Below are positions 1 to 7,887 of a stretch of DNA of 64,000 bases, piece after piece. The stretch's first letter is position 1; every line of letters begins with the position of its first letter. The position numbers were made by a program, and so were the translations under genes. Where the stretch lies: NCBI GenBank assembly GCA_964399545.1, contig CAYNRG010000001.1:337362-401361 (forward strand), in the 5' to 3' direction. Source of the DNA: CAYNRG01 sp964399545 (GTDB lineage Bacteria; Bacillota_I; Bacilli_A; Erysipelotrichales; Erysipelotrichaceae). Under the pieces are notes generated by a model, which searched no databases, had not been told where the DNA came from, and was given only the letters and a program-made list of their open reading frames with translations.

Positions 1-103
1 GTACCATAAAAATGTCTTCAGCAATTATTTTTATATCTCGATTTGTTACTAAGTATTGATATAAGCAAATCATTGATTTCTCACGTTCTATATGTCGATT
101 CAT
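1..103 (-). CDS. nusB: Transcription antitermination protein NusB, N-terminal fragment
   Basis: The frame opens at an ATG at 103-101, five bases after a GGAGGA ribosome site, and leaves the window after 34 codons. The visible start (MNRHIEREKSMICLYQYL) has the basic xRxxxREKxxxxLYQ pattern that opens NusB, an RNA-binding factor that joins NusE (S10) on boxA RNA during rRNA antitermination. Only the first helix can be judged, so the name rests on a short match. It is read away from guaB, which is transcribed towards it. Confidence 0.6.
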   Translation of the reverse strand, partial: MNRHIEREKSMICLYQYLVTNRDIKIIAEDIFMV

Positions 104-249
104 ACTGTTCCTCCATGTCTCTTTATTTTACCACGAAACCTTCGATTAATACATAGATTTACAAAGAAAAAGCAGTTTTTTAAAGATAAACAAGTAAAAT
201 AGACATTTTATAAAAATAGAGTCTTAAATCTATTCTAAGGAGGCAGTTT

Positions 250-297
250 TAAAAATAAAAAAAGTAAGAATTCTTCAAAACTGAGGAATCCATACTT
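250..297 (-). terminator. Rho-independent terminator of guaB
   Basis: On the minus strand an imperfect hairpin (outer stem AAGTA/TACTT, inner stem ATTC/GAAT, separated by a 3x3 internal loop) lies about 35 bases after the guaB stop and is followed by TTTTTTTATTTTT. The stem is weak but the U-tract is strong. Confidence 0.6.
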
Positions 298-331
298 CTC
301 AATATTAATATACTTTTTTATTCTTATTATT

Positions 332-1840
332 TTATTTAAAAGTTTCTTTCGATGTTTCTTTTACTACTACATCATGAGCTCCGCCTTCAACAATAGATGT
401 TGCACTTACAAGCGTTAACTTTGCTTTTTCTTGAAGTTCTTCAATACTTAAAGCTCCACAGTTACACATCGTAGATTTAACTTTAGACAAAGTTGTATGG
501 ACATTATCTTTTAGCGGTCCTGCATAAGGGACATAAGAATCTACCCCTTCTTCAAAACTTAGCTTTCCATTACCTCCTAAGTCATATCGCTGCCAGTTAC
601 GTGCTCTATTGCTACCTTCTCCCCAATATTCTTTGACAAAGTTGCCATTTATCATTAATTTATTAGTTGGAGATTCTTCAAACCTAGAAAAATAACGCCC
701 TAACATAACAAAATCTGCTCCCATAGCTAAGGCAAGGGTAATGTGATAGTCATATACAATTCCACCATCTGAACAAATCGGAATATATATACCTGTTTGT
801 TCAAAATATTCTTTACGAGCTTTAGCCACTTCAATAATTGATGTGGCTTGCCCACGACCAATTCCTTTTGTTTCACGCGTGATACAAATAGAACCGCCAC
901 CAATTCCAACTTTAATAAAGTCTGCTCCAGCCTGTGCAAGGAAATTAAATCCTTCTTTATCGACAACATTTCCTGCACCAATTTTCACAGTATCTCCGTA
1001 GGTTTCACGAATCCAGCTAATTGTCTTTGCTTGCCATTCACTAAACCCTTCACTAGAGTCAATACACAAAATATCCGCGCCTGCTTCTATAAGTGCGGGC
1101 ACTCGTTCCTCATAATCTCTTGTATTAATTCCAGCTCCTACTACATAGCTTTTATTAGCATCCAATAATTCATTCGGGTTTTCTTTGTGACTATCATAAT
1201 CTTTTCTGAATACAAGATACTTTAAATTTTGATTTTTATCAATTATCGGTAAGGAATTTAACTTATTTTCCCAAATAATATTATTACAGTCACTTAAGGT
1301 GCTTTCTTCTGTAGCTACAATCAAGTCTTCAAAAGGTGTCATAAAATCTTTAACTTGAACACTAGTATCCATTCGTGATACTCGATAATCTCGACTTGTT
1401 ACAATTCCTAGCAATTTACCATTTTGTTTTCCATCCTCAGTTACTGGCATAGTAGAATGGCCCGTTTGATTTAAAAGCTCCAGAACTTGACTTAACGTCA
1501 TCTCAGGAGTAATGTTTGAGTCACTCAGGACAAAACCTGCTTTATGAGTCTTTACTCGTGAAACCATTGTTGCTTGATTTTCTATTGATTGTGATCCATA
1601 AATAAAACTAACTCCACCTTCTTTAGCTAATGCTATCCCCATTTTTTCCCCTGAAACAGATTGCATAATTGCACTAACCATTGGAATATTTAAAGAAATT
1701 GCTGGTTCTTCTCCTTTTTTAAATTTTGTCAGTGGTGTTTTTAATGATACCGCTGTTGGAATGCAAGTATGATCTGAATATCCTGGTACCAATAAATACT
1801 CGCTAAATGTATGACTAACTTCGTTGTAATAAAATGCCAT
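332..1840 (-). CDS. guaB: Inosine-5'-monophosphate dehydrogenase (IMPDH), Tritrichomonas-like type
   Basis: This 502-residue enzyme oxidises IMP to XMP with NAD+, the committed step to GMP. A TIM barrel is interrupted at about residues 95-215 by two CBS domains. The catalytic loop reads GGGSICITRETKGIGRGQ with the nucleophilic Cys near residue 318. The mobile flap contains RARNWQRYD (the Arg-Tyr pair), followed by SFEEGVDSYVPY. The protein ends with the potassium-site style GGAHD segment. Sequence and length (MAFYYNEVSHTFSEYLLVPG at the start) look much more like the enzyme of the protozoan Tritrichomonas foetus, as I remember it, than like ordinary bacterial GuaB of about 485 residues. The start has a GAGGAGG site and a consensus promoter. 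It is monocistronic, divergent from proS, with no riboswitch in the short leader. Confidence 0.97.
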   Translation of the reverse strand: MAFYYNEVSHTFSEYLLVPGYSDHTCIPTAVSLKTPLTKFKKGEEPAISLNIPMVSAIMQSVSGEKMGIALAKEGGVSFIYGSQSIENQATMVSRVKTHKAGFVLSDSNITPEMTLSQVLELLNQTGHSTMPVTEDGKQNGKLLGIVTSRDYRVSRMDTSVQVKDFMTPFEDLIVATEESTLSDCNNIIWENKLNSLPIIDKNQNLKYLVFRKDYDSHKENPNELLDANKSYVVGAGINTRDYEERVPALIEAGADILCIDSSEGFSEWQAKTISWIRETYGDTVKIGAGNVVDKEGFNFLAQAGADFIKVGIGGGSICITRETKGIGRGQATSIIEVAKARKEYFEQTGIYIPICSDGGIVYDYHITLALAMGADFVMLGRYFSRFEESPTNKLMINGNFVKEYWGEGSNRARNWQRYDLGGNGKLSFEEGVDSYVPYAGPLKDNVHTTLSKVKSTMCNCGALSIEELQEKAKLTLVSATSIVEGGAHDVVVKETSKETFK

Positions 1841-1874
1841 TTTTCCTTTTCCTCCTCTATTAACAATTTCTATG

Positions 1875-1903
1875 ATTATAGTATAATTTTTCTTTTAAGT
1901 AAA
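1875..1903 (-). promoter_or_regulatory. guaB promoter
   Basis: On the minus strand TTTACT (1903-1898), a 17-base spacer and a perfect TATAAT (1880-1875) precede guaB by about 35 bases. This leaves a short leader with no room for a riboswitch. Confidence 0.8.
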
Positions 1904-1921
1904 GAGATTTTAATGTATAAT
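1893..1921 (+). promoter_or_regulatory. Probable proS promoter
   Basis: TATAAT at 1916-1921 with a poor -35 (TTTTAA, 1893-1898) 17 bases upstream. Transcription would start about 15 bases before the proS ATG, just upstream of its GTGAGG ribosome site. It overlaps the divergent guaB promoter. There is no T-box in this gap. Confidence 0.5.
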
Positions 1922-1943
1922 AACATATAAGTGAGGTAAACTT

Positions 1944-3638
1944 ATGAAATTAAAAGATACTTATTTTTATACATTACGGGAAAATGTAAAGGACGAAGAC
2001 TCGACAAGTGGGAATCTTTTAGTCCGTTCTGGAATGATTAAGAAAAGCTCTGCTGGAGCATATATATTCTTACCTATGGGATTGAAAATTTTAAGAAATA
2101 TTGAAACTGTCATCCGAGAAGAAATCAACGCAATTGGAGCTCAAGAATTATTGATGCCTTCATTAATTCCAGAAGAAGTTTATATTAATTCAGGGAGAAG
2201 AGAATCTTTTGGAAACAACATGTTTTCTTTAAAGGATCGTTACGGAAAGCCTTTTGTATTGGGACCAACTCATGAAGAACTTTTTGCAGTAGCTGCTCAA
2301 GCAAATACTCAATCTTATAAAGATTTACCTTTTATTTTATATCAATTTCAGAATAAATTTCGCGATGAACCTCGTCCACGATTTGGACTAATTCGAACAC
2401 GTGAGTTCATTATGAAAGATGCTTACACATTTGATATTGATGAAGATGGATTAAACCATTCTTATTCTCTTATTTTCGACGCATATAAGAAGATTTTTGA
2501 TCGTTTGAAAATCGATTATAAAATTGTTAATGCGGATACCGGTGTTATGGGAGGTTTATTATCTGAAGAATTTCAAGCAGTTTCTCCAATCGGAGAAGAT
2601 ACTATCGTTTTATGTGATAATTGCGATTTATCATCAAATATTGAAATTACTAAGTGTGTTGTCCCTTCTTTATCTACTGAAACAAATAAACAAATCGAAA
2701 AAATTTCAACTCCTAATGCAAAAACAATAGAAGAAGTTGCGACCTTCCTCAATTTACCATCAACACAGTTTGTCAAAACATTAATCTACTCCATTGACAA
2801 TAAATTGATGGCTTTCCTAGTTCAAGGAAATCGAGAAGTCAATGAAACTAAACTACAAAAGCTATTTCAGGCTAACGAAGTTGTATTAGCTACAGCAGAT
2901 GAGGTTTTGGCACTAACCGGATCTCCTATCGGTTTTGTTGGTCCTGTGGGTTTGAACTGCCCAATTGTAGTAGATCAAGATGTAGCTCAAATGAAAAATT
3001 TTATCGTAGGAGCAAATCAAATCGATACTCACTATATAAATGTAAATATATCTGATTTCACTTGTACAGCAACTGAGGATATTCGTAAAATTGAGTCCGG
3101 AGATATTTGTCCAGTTTGCGGAGGAAAAATTTTCTTCAAACAAGGAATTGAAGTAGGAAATACCTTTAAATTGGGAGTAAAATATTCAGAAGCTCTCAAC
3201 CTTCAGTTTTTAAATTCTGAGAATAAACTACAACATGTTTGGATGGGTTCGTATGGAATTGGACTTGCTAGAACAATGGCAGCTATCGCAGAACAATATG
3301 CTGATGAAAATGGAATTGCATGGCCAATGATTGTTGCCCCTTACAAAGTGGCTATTGTGTTAATCTCGGATAAAGATGATACTCAAGTTTCACTAGCTTC
3401 AGATTTATATAATCAATTGACCAATGCAGGTATTGAATGTCTTTTAGACAATCGTAATGACCGACCAGGAGTTAAATTCAAAGACATGGAATTAATTGGT
3501 ATTCCCCTTCGAATTACTGTCGGAAAAAAAGCAGATACTGGTCTAGTAGAATTTAAGGAACGTAGTAATAGTGAAAATCAAGAATTAACTGTAGCTCAGT
3601 GTATAGAAACAATCAAAAGAATACTTTCTAATCAATAA
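1944..3638 (+). CDS. proS: Prolyl-tRNA synthetase
   Basis: This class II aminoacyl-tRNA synthetase charges tRNA-Pro. At 564 residues it is the long bacterial form. Motif 2 is visible as FRDEPRPRFGLIRTREFIMKD near residue 140, after the GPTHEE signature, and motif 3 as GSYGIGLARTMAA near residue 432. Between motifs 2 and 3 (about residues 230-385) lies the YbaK-like editing domain that removes mis-charged alanine. The C-terminal anticodon-binding domain covers about 465-564. The ATG follows a GTGAGG ribosome site. The gene is monocistronic with a strong terminator. Confidence 0.98.
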   Translation: MKLKDTYFYTLRENVKDEDSTSGNLLVRSGMIKKSSAGAYIFLPMGLKILRNIETVIREEINAIGAQELLMPSLIPEEVYINSGRRESFGNNMFSLKDRYGKPFVLGPTHEELFAVAAQANTQSYKDLPFILYQFQNKFRDEPRPRFGLIRTREFIMKDAYTFDIDEDGLNHSYSLIFDAYKKIFDRLKIDYKIVNADTGVMGGLLSEEFQAVSPIGEDTIVLCDNCDLSSNIEITKCVVPSLSTETNKQIEKISTPNAKTIEEVATFLNLPSTQFVKTLIYSIDNKLMAFLVQGNREVNETKLQKLFQANEVVLATADEVLALTGSPIGFVGPVGLNCPIVVDQDVAQMKNFIVGANQIDTHYINVNISDFTCTATEDIRKIESGDICPVCGGKIFFKQGIEVGNTFKLGVKYSEALNLQFLNSENKLQHVWMGSYGIGLARTMAAIAEQYADENGIAWPMIVAPYKVAIVLISDKDDTQVSLASDLYNQLTNAGIECLLDNRNDRPGVKFKDMELIGIPLRITVGKKADTGLVEFKERSNSENQELTVAQCIETIKRILSNQ

Positions 3639-3651
3639 AGGTAGATAGTCT

Positions 3652-3684
3652 AACCTGTTCATTAATTTATAGAACAGGTTTTTT
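3652..3684 (+). terminator. Terminator of proS
   Basis: Perfect 9-bp stem AACCTGTTC/GAACAGGTT with an 11-base loop, running into six T residues, 14 bases after the proS stop. Confidence 0.92.
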
Positions 3685-3762
3685 CGTATATTCATTTAAG
3701 CTAAAGATATTACAATTAAAAAGTAAAAACACCAATTTTAATTTTCTGTAGTATTAGTAATT

Positions 3763-3806
3763 AAAAAAACTATAAGCTGAAGTTATACTTTCATCTTATA
3801 GTTTTT
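3763..3806 (-). terminator. Terminator of the infC-rpmI-rplT operon
   Basis: Long stem AAAAACTATAAG/CTTATAGTTTTT, extended inward by TGAA/TTCA across a mismatch, with a short loop just past the rplT stop. Read on the minus strand it ends in seven U. T residues on the other side may also let it stop plus-strand transcripts. Confidence 0.88.
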
Positions 3807-3812
3807 ATTTAT

Positions 3813-4172
3813 TTATGCAGATAACGCTTTTTTAGCAGAATCAACAATTGAAGCAAATCCTTGAGGATCATGAATTGCAATCTCACTCAACATTTTACGA
3901 TTAACTGTAATTCCAGCTAATTTTAGCCCATGCATCAATTTAGAATAACTCATATCATGCATTCTTGCAGCTGCATTTATACGAGCAATCCATAATTTAC
4001 GCATTTCACGTTTTAATTGTTTTCTTCCAATGTATGCATATCGTAATGAACGCATTACTTGTTCATTAGCCGTTTTATACAATAAGTGTTTTGATCCAAA
4101 ATAACCTTTTGCTAATTTTAGTACTTTTTTTCTACGTGCACGGGATACCGTACCACCTTTTACTCTTGCCAT
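3813..4172 (-). CDS. rplT: 50S ribosomal protein L20
   Basis: This 119-residue protein has the usual length and the typical start MARVKGGTVSRARRKKVLKL, a basic N-terminal extension that threads into 23S rRNA. L20 is needed early in 50S assembly, and in Bacillus it also binds the leader of its own operon to cause premature termination. It is the last gene of infC-rpmI-rplT, 20 bases after rpmI, with an AGGAGG ribosome site and a strong terminator close behind. Confidence 0.98.
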   Translation of the reverse strand: MARVKGGTVSRARRKKVLKLAKGYFGSKHLLYKTANEQVMRSLRYAYIGRKQLKREMRKLWIARINAAARMHDMSYSKLMHGLKLAGITVNRKMLSEIAIHDPQGFASIVDSAKKALSA

Positions 4173-4192
4173 TGTTCAGTTCCTCCTCTTTT

Positions 4193-4387
4193 TTAGTCTT
4201 GAAGCAAATGCTTGATTCTTTTCATATCACTTTTAGAAACCAACGTTGATTTTCTAAGGTGAACTTTTTGTTTATGTGTTTTGTTCGCTGCAAAGTGAGA
4301 AACATAAGCATGACTTCTTTTCAGCTTTCCAGTCCCTGTTCTTTTTACACGTTTTGCTAACGTTTTTTTGGTTTTCATTTTTGGCAT
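4193..4387 (-). CDS. rpmI: 50S ribosomal protein L35
   Basis: A 64-residue, very basic protein beginning MPKMKTKKTLAKRVKRTGTG, the L35 signature. It is a small protein of the large subunit. It lies between infC (16-base gap) and rplT (20-base gap) in the universal order. Confidence 0.98.
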   Translation of the reverse strand: MPKMKTKKTLAKRVKRTGTGKLKRSHAYVSHFAANKTHKQKVHLRKSTLVSKSDMKRIKHLLQD

Positions 4388-4403
4388 ATGGCCTTCCTCC
4401 TTG

Positions 4404-4931
4404 TTATTTCGCTTTCTTTGGTGCTAATACCATTGACATTGTATTTCCCTCAAGTTTTGGAGCTTTTTCAACTGCTGCAATATCTGAGGTTTCATCAATG
4501 AAGCTTTTCATGACTTCCTTGCCAACATCTAATCTTGTAATCATACGTCCTCTAAAGCGCATATCCACTTTAACCTTAAGCCCAGCTTCTACCCATTTTC
4601 TAGCATGACGAAGCTTTGTTTCGAAATCATGTTTATCAATAACTGGTGATAACCTTAACGGTTTTACTTCAGTAACATGTTGATTTCTTTTTGCTTCTTT
4701 CGCTTTCTTTTGAGCTTCAAAGCGATATTTCCCAAAATCTAGAATTTTGCACACTGGTGGGTTTCCATTTGGTGCAACGCAAACTAAATCCAAGTCATAG
4801 TCGAACGCTTTTTCCAACGCTTCTCTACGAGCTAATGTTCCTAATTGCTCACCTTTTGGACCAATTACTAAAACTTCTTTAAATCGAATGTTTTCATTGA
4901 CCAACTCGTCAGTCATGTTTTTCTTTGTGAT
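4404..4931 (-). CDS. infC: Translation initiation factor IF-3, probable AUC start
   Basis: IF-3 binds the 30S subunit, prevents premature 50S joining and checks start codon and initiator tRNA. The N-domain (NENIRFKEVLVIGPKGEQLG) and the C-domain (about residues 85-170) are both complete. Start choice: the first in-frame ATG (4946-4944) lies inside the GGAGGTG ribosome site itself, so it cannot be served by that site. The codon correctly placed, seven bases after GGAGGT, is ATC at 4931-4929. I use it, giving 175 residues. Rare AUU/AUC starts are known in infC and allow IF-3 to repress its own synthesis. The next ATG (4916) is the other candidate. It heads the rpmI-rplT operon. Confidence 0.9.
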   Translation of the reverse strand: MTKKNMTDELVNENIRFKEVLVIGPKGEQLGTLARREALEKAFDYDLDLVCVAPNGNPPVCKILDFGKYRFEAQKKAKEAKRNQHVTEVKPLRLSPVIDKHDFETKLRHARKWVEAGLKVKVDMRFRGRMITRLDVGKEVMKSFIDETSDIAAVEKAPKLEGNTMSMVLAPKKAK

Positions 4932-4946
4932 AGTCAACACCTCCAT

Positions 4947-5075
4947 TTTTCACAAATAAAAGCAGATGCATAGTGCACCTGCAAAATTTACTCTACTTAT
5001 ATCTCGTAGCGTGAACCCAAGTCCCAAAGACATCAGGTGAGAAGAGGTGCTTCTACTTTCCACATATTTAAATTC
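4947..5075 (-). promoter_or_regulatory. L20-type leader with transcription attenuator
   Basis: About 130 bases of untranslated leader separate the promoter from infC. Its 3' end holds a terminator-like hairpin, GCAGGTGCA/TGCATCTGC (4982-4962, one G-U pair), followed by TTTTATTT and then the infC ribosome site. Upstream lie short complementary segments (CACCTCTTCTCACCTGATG and later GGGTTCACG) that could form an alternative fold. Firmicute infC operons are known to carry such leaders, in which L20 binding favours termination. Assignment is from position and the hairpin, not from a model search. Confidence 0.7.
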
Positions 5076-5081
5076 TATATA

Positions 5082-5110
5082 ACTTTACTATAAAATATTA
5101 ACTTTGTCAA
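5082..5110 (-). promoter_or_regulatory. infC operon promoter
   Basis: Minus strand: perfect -35 TTGACA (5110-5105), 17-base spacer, -10 TAAAGT (5087-5082). Transcription would begin near 5075. Confidence 0.65.
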
Positions 5111-5153
5111 TCTACTTTTTAAAATTGATTGAATTTGATCTCATTTTACAGTA

Positions 5154-5480
5154 TTAAATATGAAATCCACTAACTTGGATATCAATTTTACTACATTGAA
5201 GATTGGTCATTTGTAAAACATTTTGATAAATTTTATTCTGTAAAATCTCACAAGTTGCGTTCACATTTGCACCATATTTTACTTTTACATTCACAATAAT
5301 ATTTAATTGATTTTTAATGATTTTACAACAGATTGAATTAGAAAACTTGCTGCTAGGTACCTTCTCTACATTTTCAACCTCGTTCAATGTAATATCTGTG
5401 ATGATTTCAAAAACAAATTTTGACAATGCAATTTTACCAATTCCTGATTTTTCTTCTAAAAATATATATTCTTGTGCCAT
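5154..5480 (-). CDS. Asp23/Gls24 family envelope stress protein
   Basis: A 108-residue protein with the Asp23/Gls24 pattern: an amphipathic start (EKSGIGKIALSKFVFEIITDIT) and a later strand segment NIIVNVKVKYGANVNATCEILQNK. Family members are abundant cytoplasmic or membrane-associated proteins linked to envelope stress, without known enzymatic activity. The ATG at 5480 has GAGGTG six bases upstream. A GTG three codons earlier is part of that ribosome site and was rejected. The codon for Cys is used several times (ICCK, ATCE, LQCS), which is unusual for the family. It lies between the infC operon and the RelA/SpoT-like gene on the same strand. Confidence 0.75.
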   Translation of the reverse strand: MAQEYIFLEEKSGIGKIALSKFVFEIITDITLNEVENVEKVPSSKFSNSICCKIIKNQLNIIVNVKVKYGANVNATCEILQNKIYQNVLQMTNLQCSKIDIQVSGFHI

Positions 5481-5531
5481 ATCTCTCACCTCATCATCTT
5501 GTTCTTATAGTATATCATGATTCTCACGTTT

Positions 5532-6884
5532 TTAAAATAATTTTGAAATTTGATCATTAATTTTCTCTTTGAATTGTGGCACATCAATAACTTCTTGTGT
5601 TTCTAATTCTTCAACTAACTTTTGGAAAATTTGAGATATTTTGAAAACTTTCTCTTCATGAACCATATCGATTTTACCTATTCTTATTAATGTTTCCGCT
5701 AAAATAGCTTCTACTTCTTCTCGTACTTCTTTTGAACGATTATTATTTAAGTGTATGAATCGATTTCTCATCCATGTAGGAGGAATCAATAAACTTTTTA
5801 TTATTTCAACAAATTGTGTGAAATCTTGAATATTATTCCCTGGCTGAATCGCAAACACCATGATAAAGAAAACATGCCACTCATAATCTGTATTAATGAC
5901 TTTCTTCCAATAAGATCCTAAAATAATACAAAATGGATCCCAATGGGTAAAGTCTTTTTCTAATTTTAGATTTTCTGTAAAGTCAACTTCACTTCGTTTC
6001 AATAAATTGAAATGCTCAATATATTCAGCCATTTTATATTGGGGATTTTCTGAATTAATAAAATCTTTTATATAAATGTATTGACTTAAAATAGCACTAC
6101 ACTTTTTAAAATTAGTTGTAAAGCCAATTGCCTGATGCATCTTTATGGAAACTAAATCATTAATTGATTTAGCAATGAAAAGTTTAAATCCATTTTCACC
6201 TAAGCCAATTTCATCTTCACGAACCTTTTCACTAGAAATTTGCTTATAGACTGTCTCTAATTGATGATCCACAACTTCTAAGTTGTCACGTATAGATCCT
6301 AAGATATTTTTCATAAAATTATCATACAGAATAAACTGAGTATTCTTATAGACAACTTGATGTTCAACTTCAGACCAAAACCGATGAATCAATGATTTAA
6401 TTTGTAATTCAAAATTAACTTTTTTACCACTAAATTTAACATATCCATCAATTCTATAAATCGTAAATCCATTCCGCTGAAATTGGGGTTGTTTCTGGGA
6501 TAAATCCAAAAAAATAGTTGAATTATCTATGCATTGATAAAAGCCATCTTCTTCAGGAATAAATTTTTTCAAAATTTCTTCATAAATACCATCTTCTTCA
6601 CTTATAAAACGACATTCTAAAGTCAATCCGATTAAATCTGGTAGATGTTCTAGAGCTTCTTCCGCAGTGGAATATTTTAAATAATACTTATTTCGAATAA
6701 TTTTCTCTTTCAAACTATCCTCCGATTTTACTCTAGAATTAAAATCAACCAAAATTTCTTTCTTATCAATTAACATTTTATCAAATTCTTTTTCAAGAAG
6801 TCCTTGAATATATTGGTAGGTAGGTTGATTTAAGTTCAATAACTGAACTGTTTCATCTACAAAGTCAAACAATGGTAGTCTCAT
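5532..6884 (-). CDS. RelA/SpoT-domain protein with degenerate G-loop and unknown C-terminal half
   Basis: A 450-residue protein. Residues about 40-215 follow the RelA/SpoT nucleotidyltransferase pattern: FNSRVKSEDSLKEKI with the start of the fold, DLIGLTLECRF for the canonical DLIGxR strand, and KKVNFELQIKSLIHRFWSEVEHQ for the EIQIRTxxHxxxAExxH segment. The usual substrate loop GYxSxH, which stacks on GTP, is here GFTIYR, so classical (p)ppGpp synthesis is doubtful. There is no HD hydrolase domain and no TGS or ACT domain. Residues about 230-450 are helical, rich in aromatic and charged residues, and match nothing I know. The start has a GGAGGAG site. It stands alone between an Asp23-like gene and the truB-ribF operon. 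It could be a catalytically changed alarmone or nucleotide transferase or a sensor. Confidence 0.7.
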   Translation of the reverse strand: MRLPLFDFVDETVQLLNLNQPTYQYIQGLLEKEFDKMLIDKKEILVDFNSRVKSEDSLKEKIIRNKYYLKYSTAEEALEHLPDLIGLTLECRFISEEDGIYEEILKKFIPEEDGFYQCIDNSTIFLDLSQKQPQFQRNGFTIYRIDGYVKFSGKKVNFELQIKSLIHRFWSEVEHQVVYKNTQFILYDNFMKNILGSIRDNLEVVDHQLETVYKQISSEKVREDEIGLGENGFKLFIAKSINDLVSIKMHQAIGFTTNFKKCSAILSQYIYIKDFINSENPQYKMAEYIEHFNLLKRSEVDFTENLKLEKDFTHWDPFCIILGSYWKKVINTDYEWHVFFIMVFAIQPGNNIQDFTQFVEIIKSLLIPPTWMRNRFIHLNNNRSKEVREEVEAILAETLIRIGKIDMVHEEKVFKISQIFQKLVEELETQEVIDVPQFKEKINDQISKLF

Positions 6885-6951
6885 TTTTACTCCTCCTTCA
6901 ATAGAATATATATTTTTTAAGTGATTTTAGGCTTTGAAAAGCACTTCGCTC

Positions 6952-7887
6952 CTATTCAAGAATAATAGGGTCTACTGAAATCACCTGGTTTCTATCTTTT
7001 TCTAATTGACCAATTAATTGATCAATTGTTTCAAATTTTATTTCTTCACGAAGAAATTCTAAAAAAGTTACCTTCACAACTTTTCCATATAAATCATCTT
7101 CAAAATTTGGTATATGTACCTCCATAGAAAGCTGTTCAATATAGTTAAAAGTGGGATTATGACCTAAGTTTATCATCGCTACATAAATTTTGTCATCAAA
7201 TGAAATCCTCCCCTTATAAACTCCAGCTTTGGGAAGAAGAACTTCCTTAGATAGCTGGATATTAGCAGTTGGAAATCCGATAGTTCTCCCCTTTTGATTG
7301 CCTTTTATGACATTACCTTCAACAAAGTAAGGATATCCTAACAATTCATTAGCTTGAGTAATATCCCCTGCCTTTAAACAATTGGAAATCCGTGAAGTAC
7401 TAATTTTTTCATTTCCTCTATTAATAGAATCGATAACAAACACTTCAAATAAGGCCTCTGCTTCCTTTCTTAGAAGCTGAACATTCCCTTCACCTTTAAA
7501 TCCATAGTGAAAATCAAACCCACAAATGAGGGCATTTAATTTCAGAGGTTTCAAAATTTCTTTCACAAAATGAGAAGAGCTTAAGTGGCATACCTCTATA
7601 GTGAAATCAACCACAATCACCTCGTCAATTCCTAAAGATTTCGCTAACGATACTCTTTGTTCCAAAGAAGTAAGATGTTCAATATCTTTCATCCCTTTAA
7701 TGATGACCCATGGATCTGGTGAAAATGTAATTAATGCACTTTTACATTTCTTTTCTTTAGCAATAGCAATCGTTTTATCTATTAAGGAGCGATGTCCTAA
7801 ATGGATACCATCAAAATATCCTATACAAGCAACTCTATTCTCTTTAAATATGGGCTGCTTTTTATAATTAAATAATATATAATCCAT
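6952..7887 (-). CDS. ribF: Bifunctional riboflavin kinase/FMN adenylyltransferase
   Basis: RibF phosphorylates riboflavin to FMN and adenylates it to FAD. The N-terminal adenylyltransferase has the nucleotidyltransferase signature GYFDGIHLGHRSLI (near residue 25) and STSRISNCL (near residue 163). The C-terminal riboflavin kinase domain shows GRTIGFPTANI and MINLGHNPTF. About 311 residues is normal. Two ATGs are close together. The second (7887) forms a TAATG junction with the truB stop and sits nine bases after AGGGG, so it is preferred over 7893. It is translated with truB, as in many bacteria. Confidence 0.95.
   Translation of the reverse strand: MDYILFNYKKQPIFKENRVACIGYFDGIHLGHRSLIDKTIAIAKEKKCKSALITFSPDPWVIIKGMKDIEHLTSLEQRVSLAKSLGIDEVIVVDFTIEVCHLSSSHFVKEILKPLKLNALICGFDFHYGFKGEGNVQLLRKEAEALFEVFVIDSINRGNEKISTSRISNCLKAGDITQANELLGYPYFVEGNVIKGNQKGRTIGFPTANIQLSKEVLLPKAGVYKGRISFDDKIYVAMINLGHNPTFNYIEQLSMEVHIPNFEDDLYGKVVKVTFLEFLREEIKFETIDQLIGQLEKDRNQVISVDPIILE

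Noticed and set aside
1841..1943. Purine riboswitch or T-box in the guaB/proS gap
   Set aside because: Only about 100 bases, filled by two promoters and ribosome sites. No aptamer or T-box sequence.
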